Part shown: one piece after another, positions 18,368-27,502 of the stretch
Layout of the letters: each line of letters begins with the position of its first letter
Position numbering within the stretch: position 1 is the first letter of the stretch
Assembly: GCF_963678635.1 (NCBI RefSeq)
Contig: NC_087069.1
Coordinates: 13,862,660 to 13,926,659, forward strand
Reading direction: 5' to 3'
Source of the DNA: Symsagittifera roscoffensis
Lineage: Eukaryota > Xenacoelomorpha > Acoela > Convolutidae
Length of the DNA stretch: 64,000 nt
Program-made: the position numbers and the translations under genes
Notes under the pieces: model-generated
Databases searched by the model: none
The model's input: the letters and a program-made list of their open reading frames with translations, nothing else
What the model was told of the DNA's origin: nothing

Positions 18368-20973
18368 AATTATTAATTTTTCTCCAACCCCTTTTTCTAG
18401 TAACCTCAAATCAACACATAAACCCTTCCCCTCGTACAGGACCACAAGATTTATTAGTAACACATTACGATTGCGAAGAAAATGAACAAAAAACACTACA
18501 TAAATATGCAATCAATCAAGTATCACAATGTGAAACAGAACCACAAGCTATAGAAACCACAGACATAATAGCAACACTCTATTCAAAAGCCCGAGCAACA
18601 ACAGTTACAGGTTATAAATTCACAGCAACATTTTCCGAAAAGAAAGTACATTGTTCACAAGTCTCGAACGGAAACAAAAACCGACTTGACCATGAATCAT
18701 TCTATCAAAGTAATATAGAACGTCTTTTACATCTCAATCCCGACGATTGTAAAAATGAATTACTTAGACTAAACATCACACAAAATAAAAACTCCCAACG
18801 AAAATTAGTTAATTTTCAAGTTTTTTCAGACTCTGTACATCAATCACAACTTGAAAGACATCAAGGACATATAAAACTAGACGAAACATACCCGTATAAC
18901 GGCGCACACGGACGATTAACCTATGACCTACATGATAAACACTGGATACCACACATTGGTATAAATAACCCATCAAACTGCAAAGCAGATACGAAAAATA
19001 AAGGATACCAAGAAATAATGTTTTTCGATTGGAAAATACAACTCGAAAAAATACAACTCACACGAGATTTATCTGATAATACAATGATCTATCAAGGAAT
19101 CCGACTACCCTGTAAAAATGATCAAGGATATTGCGACCCTACAACAAGAACACAAGCAACAATTGTTTGGTTCCCCGAGGACACATGTACAACATTTCAA
19201 GTAGCAAAAATACACGCTCGTATGATAAAATTTCACGAAAAATATTTCATACAATCAATTCCATATGAACAAGTCCATCCATCACGCAAACTAAGTTCCG
19301 ATTTTAGAAACATAGATAATATAGAAAATAAATTGACACGTTTTCAAATATATCAAGAAACAGAACTTGCATGTAAATACAGGAATCCACTTCACATAAC
19401 ACAATACTCTGAAATATTAGTTGAATATGAAAAAGGATTCGACATGACCACTGGTAAAGTAAAAATCGACCCATACGCCACAGGTCATCCTCCAAACGAA
19501 GGAACATCCTATATACCAGTTAATTTTCAAAAAAGCAACGGACAACCTGGTGGACATCTAAAACCTTATGACACCAGAAGCACACGCTTACAAGAATTAT
19601 CACTAATGAATACTACATATTTTGGTAATATCCACTATGATATTCATTTGGATATGAAACTAGACTATACAATTAGCCGCATTTTTCAAGAAATGTCACT
19701 CTCCGAATTAGAAACACTACATCAACTATGCGAATTAGAACGAACACAAATACTACAATCACTTGCACTAGCAGTATTAAAAATACCCTACGCAGGATAC
19801 TTATTATCAGGAAATAGATCAAATTTTTTAGACTACGAAGGAAACATCTTATGGTTTTATACTTGTACTAAAAAAGTATCACCACTATACGTTTTTGAAG
19901 ATAAACGATGTTATAAAAGAATCCCTATCTTTTATAAGAATAAAGTACATTTCGTGGATACACTTTCACGAAGAACCTATTTCTGGGATACCGCAGTCCC
20001 ATGTGGATCAGAAAATAGCCACAATGTAGTACAACTAAACCCTGATGAAAATAAATATTATCTTCTCACTCCATATCCCACATTAATGCAATCACTCAAA
20101 AAATTTTCACCAGAAAGCATTCGCGCTATCGCTCGAAACCCAAATATAGACTTACAATCAATAGGAATCTATTCGAAATCAGATATTCAACATCACATTA
20201 GAACACAACAATTCCAAGAATTATTAACACAAATGGACACCATACAAAGACAATCAATAGACCAAAATTTACGCAAACTTGCAGAAACCGCAGGTTTTGC
20301 CGATATCTACACACAAGACTATAGCGGATATTTTAAAGACATTAAAGATTATATATATCTAAACGGCGAAAAATACCGTCCCCAAGATATATCACCAATC
20401 AATATTTTTAGCTTTGTTACACTCAAAAATGAGATCCTCGATTTTCTAGGATGGCCCTACTACATCTTAGAAAAATTGACTGTTCTATACGCAATGTTTA
20501 ACTTTATTGGATTTCTTTTCTCACTCTTAAAAGGAATCTACAATACATGTGCTATACACACACAAGTAAACAGACAAGCAAGCGTAGCACGCATACTCTT
20601 TGCAGGATTTTTTGGAATTTTTTCCACATCTATAAATAAAATTCTTTTAGACGCACAAATAAAAGAATATAACACAAAAATAACAACACGACAAAATACA
20701 TACGACGAAGAACATAACAATGTCGACACACAGCCAACGGCACCACAATTACCACCCCTACCCAATAACCATCCACTATCCCTAGTCCCACGAAATTTTC
20801 GAAATTTGGCAATCACACATAATCCAAATTTTAGACTCAATACATCACAAAGTCCCATCCAACATATAATGACACATCAATCACAAGATGATAATACTTA
20901 TGAACAAATTATTGAACAACCACATACCACCGCTTTTCAATCTCAAAATAATAATTTTTTTAGCCCACGATGA
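18355..20973 (+). CDS. env: Envelope-like glycoprotein, 872 residues
   Basis: A hydrophobic signal peptide covers about residues 1-19 (MYILKLLIFLQPLFLVTS). A large cysteine-containing ectodomain follows, with N-glycosylation sequons such as NIT, NTT and NRS. A C-terminal membrane segment lies at about 709-731, followed by a second hydrophobic stretch at about 745-765 and a polar tail of roughly 100 residues. I see no clear furin site. This is the plan of a viral fusion glycoprotein. The spacing of Cys and the VWFPEDTC motif recall large glycoproteins shared between jingchuvirus-like viruses and some LTR elements, but that is tentative. It probably lets particles leave and enter cells, as in errantiviruses (inference). 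The start overlaps the preceding ORF and the stop overlaps the next start. Confidence 0.8.
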   Translation: MYILKLLIFLQPLFLVTSNQHINPSPRTGPQDLLVTHYDCEENEQKTLHKYAINQVSQCETEPQAIETTDIIATLYSKARATTVTGYKFTATFSEKKVHCSQVSNGNKNRLDHESFYQSNIERLLHLNPDDCKNELLRLNITQNKNSQRKLVNFQVFSDSVHQSQLERHQGHIKLDETYPYNGAHGRLTYDLHDKHWIPHIGINNPSNCKADTKNKGYQEIMFFDWKIQLEKIQLTRDLSDNTMIYQGIRLPCKNDQGYCDPTTRTQATIVWFPEDTCTTFQVAKIHARMIKFHEKYFIQSIPYEQVHPSRKLSSDFRNIDNIENKLTRFQIYQETELACKYRNPLHITQYSEILVEYEKGFDMTTGKVKIDPYATGHPPNEGTSYIPVNFQKSNGQPGGHLKPYDTRSTRLQELSLMNTTYFGNIHYDIHLDMKLDYTISRIFQEMSLSELETLHQLCELERTQILQSLALAVLKIPYAGYLLSGNRSNFLDYEGNILWFYTCTKKVSPLYVFEDKRCYKRIPIFYKNKVHFVDTLSRRTYFWDTAVPCGSENSHNVVQLNPDENKYYLLTPYPTLMQSLKKFSPESIRAIARNPNIDLQSIGIYSKSDIQHHIRTQQFQELLTQMDTIQRQSIDQNLRKLAETAGFADIYTQDYSGYFKDIKDYIYLNGEKYRPQDISPINIFSFVTLKNEILDFLGWPYYILEKLTVLYAMFNFIGFLFSLLKGIYNTCAIHTQVNRQASVARILFAGFFGIFSTSINKILLDAQIKEYNTKITTRQNTYDEEHNNVDTQPTAPQLPPLPNNHPLSLVPRNFRNLAITHNPNFRLNTSQSPIQHIMTHQSQDDNTYEQIIEQPHTTAFQSQNNNFFSPR

Positions 20974-22763
20974 GCCGCCAACTTGGATCACTCCATCGAT
21001 CAAATTCCCATCCAACCAACCTTACCTCTTCAATCCCAATAATACCACTTTTTGCTTTTCCGCCACCCGATTTTCCATCTAGCAATGTAACATCAGGCAT
21101 GAATTCCGACACTAACTCACAAATTTCAGTTTTATACTCCATCTCACAGCTAAATAACCCGAATATTGAAACCCCCGATGAATTTGCCGACTCAGAACCA
21201 TCTCCATCCAATAATTTCCATAACCCTTCTCATTTTTCTCAACCTCCTTTTCAACCCATATTGTCAAATAACCCTGACCCCATCACTCCCACACCTTCTT
21301 ATGCTTCCCAAGTTACCCCAACCTACTCCTCATACCATTCTGACCAATCATCTCCAGACACCCCCCGAATCTCCCCAGAGCTAGACAATTTTATTACCCT
21401 CCAACAACAACCCTACCACCTTAATGCCCCAACCATAAACCAAATCTCCTCCACTACAAATTCATCCAATCCCCCTACACCCTCTTCAAATTATACTGAA
21501 TCATTAGCACCATCATCCACATCAACTGAATCCTCACTCAACACTAATAGAGCTTACCGCACTTTTAAAAGAAAATTCCCCAACCATCCTTTCCCAGCAA
21601 AACCAGGAACAGCCCGTGAATACATCAACCACCCCCAGCATACTAACACTAGAGAATTTTTAGCTATCACTTTACCCTCATTTCCACAATACACCTTAAA
21701 CACCCCTCATGACGCTAACGAAACACGCAACTTTGTAGACGAATACGTTTTAATGCCCACTCTCTCTTGGACCTCATACTATCATTTCACTAACCCTCTT
21801 TGCTTACCTTTAACCAACACTTCCATCGATATAGACCGAAACAAAGACATGCTATATCGACTAACTACACCACTCACCGCTAGACAATTTACTTACGTAG
21901 GATATAAAAAATCACTAAAAATACACACTGCACCTAGAGCTAATGAATATACACTAGAATACTACGATCACAACATCATCAGAGCTAACCAAGATCAATT
22001 CTTAGACGACGATCGCTTCGCTAACCCACAAATCACCGAGAAATTTTTCATCAAGACACCATATGTATTTACACTAAACATCTTCGACCGAAAGTTTGGT
22101 CACATTATTTCAGAAGCACTAACAAACACACAAGCATACGAAAGTTTTAAAGAACGCTTCCAAATCTTTTCACTAACCTTTCATTTCCTTGCACCACACG
22201 AAAGAGATTTACACTGCTCACACGATATTATGTTGCGAACTAAACAAACACATACATACAGTTACTATCGTTTCATCCAAAATCACTTTGACCTCCACAC
22301 ACCCTCTAGACAACCACACCATCGCTTTCAATTCATCAATTCAAAATACACTTCACCATATTTCCTAAATTTCACATATTGTATTAAAGACACTAACCTC
22401 CATGGTATTCTCCGTAATTATGACCCCATAACCCAAATGTACATTTTCTGCCCCATCACCAAGACCTTCAACGCAGAAGAATCCCGACCCTTCCTTATCC
22501 CGCACGAGTTTGTACAGCCTATAGAAATCCCAATTTTAGAATTCATCCACAACACTAAATTTAACCACAAATTATATAACTTAATCCAAAACACACCTTA
22601 TGAGTTTGCAGTAGGCACTGAAGAACTAACCACTATTAAGGCACTTCAATTGCTTTGGCCACTGCTTCAAACTAAAAATATCATCCGCATCTTAGCTAAA
22701 CTACTAACAACTTCAGAACTAATTCACGACATCTTCCCCCACGGTTTTTTCCCCGACGACTAA
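20970..22763 (+). CDS. Conserved unknown ORF downstream of env, 597 residues
   Basis: The ATG overlaps the env stop (ATGA, 20970-20973), typical of termination-reinitiation coupling. Residues 1-185 are Pro/Ser/Thr/Asn-rich and likely disordered. From about 190 to the end the protein looks globular, with many aromatic residues and conserved blocks (EYYDHNIIRANQDQFLDDDRF; ILRNYDPITQMYIFCPITK; a Leu-rich C-terminus around LQLLWPLLQTK). There is no signal peptide or membrane segment. I recognise no family. The same protein, broken, is present in the partial element at 177-1990 with clear conservation, so it is a standard gene of this lineage. A nuclear, capsid-accessory or regulatory role is possible; none is shown. 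Confidence 0.85.
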   Translation: MSRQLGSLHRSNSHPTNLTSSIPIIPLFAFPPPDFPSSNVTSGMNSDTNSQISVLYSISQLNNPNIETPDEFADSEPSPSNNFHNPSHFSQPPFQPILSNNPDPITPTPSYASQVTPTYSSYHSDQSSPDTPRISPELDNFITLQQQPYHLNAPTINQISSTTNSSNPPTPSSNYTESLAPSSTSTESSLNTNRAYRTFKRKFPNHPFPAKPGTAREYINHPQHTNTREFLAITLPSFPQYTLNTPHDANETRNFVDEYVLMPTLSWTSYYHFTNPLCLPLTNTSIDIDRNKDMLYRLTTPLTARQFTYVGYKKSLKIHTAPRANEYTLEYYDHNIIRANQDQFLDDDRFANPQITEKFFIKTPYVFTLNIFDRKFGHIISEALTNTQAYESFKERFQIFSLTFHFLAPHERDLHCSHDIMLRTKQTHTYSYYRFIQNHFDLHTPSRQPHHRFQFINSKYTSPYFLNFTYCIKDTNLHGILRNYDPITQMYIFCPITKTFNAEESRPFLIPHEFVQPIEIPILEFIHNTKFNHKLYNLIQNTPYEFAVGTEELTTIKALQLLWPLLQTKNIIRILAKLLTTSELIHDIFPHGFFPDD

Positions 22764-22766
22764 CAG

Positions 22767-22845
22767 GTAAGTATGAATTAAATGAATATTACTAACTAAT
22801 TAAAATATTGAAAAACTCACCATTCTTTATTTATGTTTTCTTTAG
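22767..22845 (+). other. Probable 79-nt intron in the 3' UTR
   Basis: Donor AACAG|GTAAGTATG lies 3 nt after the stop of the 597-residue ORF, and acceptor TTTTCTTTAG ends at 22845. The same pair, with a diverged interior, is in the partial element at 1991-2075. Placing the junction right at the stop would not trigger nonsense-mediated decay. Confidence 0.6.
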
Positions 22846-23616
22846 ATTTTTAGCCTTCATCTTCGATCATCTGAAAAATTCACAAAAGAAAAATAAAAAA
22901 TAGCAAACTTCTTCAAAACTGTTTAAGACCCTTTTAACTTTTGCACCAACAATTAAATAAATATAATACCAATGCAGTAAATTAATTTATAAAATTTTCC
23001 CCCAAAAAGCAGTAAATCTACATATGATGAAAATTTGTATCTTAAAATTCCCCCATAACTAGCAGTAAATTTCAAAATTCTATGCAGTAAATTAATAAAA
23101 TGCAATTGCAGTACTAACCTTTTGATATTTTCATTCATTCGCACAGAAATTCTATCCACACTCGCACAGCTCGCCCACGAAGAATTGTTTAAAATAATGA
23201 ATTTCAGTTTCAAGTTTTCACACTCAACAACTCTAACATATAATAACATGTTTCAAACTTTCCTTTAACCCAGTTGGAAAGGAATCATATACTAAACAAA
23301 ACTAACCAACGCAGCTTACTAAATACCACAAATCATAAAATAACAGCATGACTAAGAAAAGGAAACCAACGGTACCCAAACCGGATTAACCCAGTTTAAA
23401 ACTGGATAATTTATTCTTTTGAAGACTATTACAAAGTCTTAGAAAGAAATAATAAAACACAAAAAAGTCGAAAGACAAACCCATACCACAAACAATTTGC
23501 TTTTTAGTAAAAGTACATAACCAACAAAACATAAGTAAAACCACAACAAACCCAACATAAAACGTTGTCACATAACAGGACCCCTCATAAAAACCGCATG
23601 AAATCATACTCCCACA

Positions 23617-23683
23617 CCTGGCCTAACCCACCAGGAAAGGACGTCCTGAGCATGCTCTATAGCCGGCCTAACCCACCGTGCTA
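23617..23683 (+). other. Paired hairpins with identical loop CCTAACCCA
   Basis: Hairpin 1 is CCTGG-CCTAACCCA-CCAGG (23617-23635). Hairpin 2 has the same 9-nt loop on a TAGCCGG/CCGTGCTA stem (23660-23683). Between them lie the palindromes GGACGTCC (23639-23646) and GAGCATGCTC (23648-23657). The partial element keeps both loops and the first palindrome, with stem changes (CCGGGCTA in hairpin 2). This is a good candidate for a functional RNA element. Confidence 0.6.
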
Positions 23684-23720
23684 CATCCACGCTTTGCGAC
23701 CACACCTTTATTTTTAATAA

Positions 23721-23744
23721 GAGCTACTCAAGGGTGAGTAACTC
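23721..23744 (+). other. 10-bp hairpin with AGGG loop
   Basis: GAGCTACTCA-AGGG-TGAGTAACTC has 9 of 10 complementary positions. The identical sequence is at 2945-2968 in the partial element, inside otherwise drifting UTR. Confidence 0.55.
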
Positions 23745-24378
23745 TTCAAAATAACCGAACTAAAACAAAAAGCTTTTGTGAAAACAACTAACTAAAATCA
23801 TTATTAAAAAATACTAAACTAATAAAAGTTTTATAAAATGTAAAATCACATGATGCAATATATAGATCAGAATACAACACCAAGGACGAACATCAAAAGA
23901 CAAGACGACCTCACTACACTCGAGAGAGAATGACCAACTACAATCGATATGCCGCTCACAATCACAACTCAAAGGATTTAGAGTACGACTTGACTTCGCA
24001 GAAAAGGACTTCATTGAACTAGACCAATGACCACCTCGATGTTCAAGTATACGTACAGATCCGAGTAACCAGGCATCCCCTCCACGCACAATCTCCACGC
24101 CATTCCCGAGCTAGATCAAACACAAAAGAAGTTCTCTCCGAAGAACAGAAAAAACTGACATAGCCAACCATTCTGAAACCAGAATTGATGCTGTTGCAGA
24201 GACTCAGTCGTTGTCACAAGAAGAACACAACGTCTTGTGTCCTCAATTCCAGATCCCTGGAACTTCCTTAACAAAAAGGAAACAAAAGAAAAATGATGTT
24301 CGCCAAATACCAACGTCCATCATCCATCCTTGAATTACAGAAGAACTGTTCTAAAAAACTCTGTAAAACCCGGATGGG

Positions 24379-24788
24379 TGGAACCTGATCTAAACTATAT
24401 TTTATGATTGGATAAATTAAATGTTTTACCAATGTAAAGTATTTAATATTAACCAATCATGATCCATCTAACTAACAACCCACTTATTTGTAAGTGCTGA
24501 AGTTACTTGTAATTTCAGCACCAGAGAGATTTGAATTTAACTTAGAAATTAGTTGGACTCTCCCGAGCACTTCAGCAGCCGCAATAAACCAGTATACCCT
24601 AGATCTATTGAGCCTAGCAGAGACTAGTTAAACAACCTGAGACTAGATAGTATAAGAGTAAGATTAGGATCGGTATTAGACTAAGAAGTTGCACGAATCT
24701 ATCCGGCCGAAAATAAGATAGCGTGACGAGCAGACGGTGTACCCTATCCGAAATTACTCTATGAGTTATACACCCCAGTCATAACTCA
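24379..24788 (+). repeat. 3' LTR (410 bp)
   Basis: It reads as identical to 5888-6297, TG...CA, and is followed directly by CTAA. AATAAA lies at 24583-24588. Confidence 0.95.
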
Positions 24789-24792
24789 CTAA
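24789..24792. repeat. Target-site duplication, right copy (CTAA)
   Basis: It matches 5884-5887 on the other side of the element. Confidence 0.8.
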
Positions 24793-25621
24793 TTTTAACG
24801 GGGAACTCACGCCGAAAAACTCAGTTTTCTGATCAAATCTTGGAAAATTATTCCAAAAACGGTTCATCTTGAAACTTGCCTGCGCTCAGAAAATTTTTCA
24901 AAAGAAGATTTTGAAAATCAAATTTGGTCGGCATAAAAAATTGGATTTTTTTAAATTATCGCTGTTCAAAAACAGTTGACAGTAACAAATTTGGAGAGAT
25001 TATAACGTTACATAAATTTACTTCGACAGATTTTTTGTTTGAAGGAAAACTATTGATTTTTTTTCTAAACTGATCGGCTGACATCAGTCTCAATTTTGGT
25101 TCTAGACATCACTTTTATTACTGACCACACGCCGACCACTACCATGGGCGTTGAGTGTTGAGGATTGTGACTTTGAGAAAAACGCTGTTGTTTTTCGACG
25201 TCCATAGATTGTCAGCTTACGGTTATGTTTTCCGACGGTAAAAATGTCTTGTTTTTCTTGGATTGTATGGTTTTGGGAAATGTATGGATTTTCATCCAGC
25301 AAAATTACATTTGGCGTAGGTGTTTTCACTTGGTCTGCGATCCGCCTCTTCAAAAAAAAACTATCAAAAAAGTATAGCAGGGTTGTGCTTTACTTAAATC
25401 TTGATATTTACATTTTATTCTAGCAGATTTTTTCTGTTCTATTTGTTATTAAAATCATGTGGGAAATTTAAATGCCAAATTGATCCTGCAATTTATTTTT
25501 TTTGTGCTGGGTTAGGAGACGAACCAACTTTTGAAACAAAAAAGGAAAAAGAATTACGAATTGTTTTTAAGATTCCGAGTAAAATTAAAGTTAAATTTAC
25601 ACAATATTCGCCTTTTTTAAG

Positions 25622-25653
<32 letters not shown>

Positions 25654-26650
25654 GCTTTTACCTAGAAACAGAAAAATAACCTGAATATTTTTTTCACGAA
25701 ACGTACATAAGTTTATGACATTTTTCTCGGGTTGATCAAATCGAAACAGAAAAATTGTTCAAACCATATAAAGAGCATGAGTTCCATAATAAAAAAAAGA
25801 ACTTTCATGCAATTTTCTGTAAGTATCGAGTGCTCATTCTGTATTATGAGAACTATTTGACTGTTCTGTTGTCCACTCGTTTTGCTCTCTAAAGTCAACC
25901 CAGTTTTAATGCTTTTTTCACTGTATAGCAATTTTTGACTTCTGATTTAAATCAAAAGACCGCTTTTAAAACAACTCATTGTTCAAAAAATAACTTTCTG
26001 ATTTTAGTTGCCACAACTTCTGCCGAGTGGATATTAATTTTATTACCAAATAACTTTTAATAACTTCTTGAATAGTTTCTTATCAAATCTCAAATCAAGA
26101 TGTGTAAACCTGGTCCCGTGTGTCTCATGTGTGCAGTTGGAACAACTTGTGCCGTGTTTGTCTTTTTTTTCACACTTTTTTCTTGGGTCAAGTGGTGGTG
26201 AGTGAAAAATTTCAGCACATTGGTTCTGAAAAAAAATATCATTTCCAATCTTTTGAAAAATCATTTCCAACCAAAAAAAAGAAAGAAAGTTCAATGTTTT
26301 CTACTCTTGTGCTGAACACATGAAGTTAAGTAGCTACATTTTTCGGAATCTTACAATTTTTTCGAAATTTTGTGAGAACAGTAACATGCACGTAAAAAAA
26401 TTAGTATTTGAAAACACCTGCAGAAATGCTAGTGATACAATTCCACAATTGTGAAACTAGCATTTCAAACGTCCAGAAACTCTCTGAAAATTCTACGACT
26501 AGCGTTTCTTCACGACTAGCGTTTTCTCAGGGTGAAGCGGTGTTGCTAGCATTTTTTATGACATGAAACTGTGTGGCTAGCTTTTTCTCCTAATGTGAAA
26601 GTTGATAAACATTTTAAGTTTTCTGTTTAAGTTATTATGTTCAGTTCTAA
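24793..26650. other. Non-coding DNA with a CT microsatellite
   Basis: No supported gene. A (CT)n tract runs from about 25622 to 25653. At 26424-26465 perfect 10-bp inverted arms (AAATGCTAGT/ACTAGCATTT) enclose a CACAATTGTG palindrome. Four further CTAGCRTTT-like motifs follow to about 26590. Confidence 0.5.
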
Positions 26651-27502
26651 CCCGCACCGAAGTTTCATGGGTAATAATCGATTATAATGGATTTTCGTTG
26701 ACTAAAATTTTGTCAATATAATCGATTATCATGTCAAATTTAGACCACGTAATCGGTTTTTAATCGATTATAATCGATTATTTTGGAAAAATTTAAATCC
26801 ATTATAATCCATTATAATCGATTATAATCCATTTTTGTTTTCAATATAATGGATTATTTTTTGTACATAAAATCCATGAAAATTTATTAAATTTTGTAAA
26901 TAATGACTCTAATTTCTGCAACTTTCTGCAAAACTCGAACAAACACGTTCATCCATGTGAACGACCAATATGTACTAATTTTCCAAAAAGTGCCCAAAAA
27001 CAGCATTTTTGACCAGCTCCTCACGTCAACCCCCCCCCCCCACCAACGTACCCCCAACCACGACGTGCCCCCTCTCTCTCTCTAGTTAGGGGACATCTAA
27101 CTGTAGTACGGGTAAGCGGTGGGGGGGTTGGTGTGGGATCTATAGGTAACTTTTTGTAATTTTTCAATAACTCGATTGAAAATAGGTAAAAATGAAATTA
27201 AGCGAGAGAACAAAATAACTAACTTAAGTTCAACAAAATTTGAAAAAATGAAAACAACACACAAAAAGATTTGAATAAATAGATTATAATCCATTATAAT
27301 CGATTAAAACGGGTTATTTTTCTTTTGATAAATTTTTTCGAAAATAATCGATTATAATCGATTATAATCGATTATATTGGAATTTTATTGCTAAAAAATA
27401 TTATCATTATAATCCATTTTCAATTGATTATAATCGATTATTTAGAGACTGACAATAAAAATCCAATTTAATCGATTATCATCCATGAAACTTCAGTGCG
27501 GG
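26651..27502. mobile_element. 852-bp foldback / MITE-like element rich in TAATCGATTA
   Basis: The outer 20 bp (26651-26670, CCCGCACCGAAGTTTCATGG) recur inverted at 27483-27502 with one mismatch. The arms continue inward for about 200 bp as irregular runs of the palindrome TAATCGATTA. The centre (about 27027-27140) holds a C-tract and a facing G-tract, again roughly inverted. There is no coding capacity. It could be a non-autonomous DNA transposon or foldback element. I see no clear target duplication, so the family is not assigned. Confidence 0.6.

Larger units (their letters stand above)
22846..24378 (+). other. Structured 3' UTR of the giant element
   Basis: This is 1.5 kb without a supported ORF. 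Repeated GCAGTAAAT-like motifs occur near 22974, 23000, 23053 and 23083. It holds several RNA structures also found in the partial element (listed separately) and ends in GGATGGG (24372-24378) next to the LTR, the place of the polypurine tract that primes plus-strand DNA. That tract is short for its class. Confidence 0.55.
5888..24788 (+). mobile_element. Complete giant env-bearing Ty3/Gypsy-type LTR retroelement, 18.9 kb
   Basis: Two 410-bp LTRs that read as identical bracket 18.1 kb, with a 4-bp CTAA duplication outside them and a primer-site-like TGG 2 nt inside. The Pol order protease, reverse transcriptase, RNase H, integrase is that of Metaviridae (Ty3/Gypsy). The large ORFs are all open. 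Most elements of this class are 5-10 kb, so this one is about twice or more the usual size. The extra length lies in a roughly 1,200-residue Gag, additional ORFs after pol, a 1.25-kb leader and a 1.6-kb 3' UTR. The sense strand is rich in A and C throughout. Identical LTRs imply recent insertion. Confidence 0.95.

Noticed and set aside
25102..25353. 83-codon minus-strand ORF
   Set aside because: No family recognised, no neighbours, and no second copy; it is within the length expected by chance.
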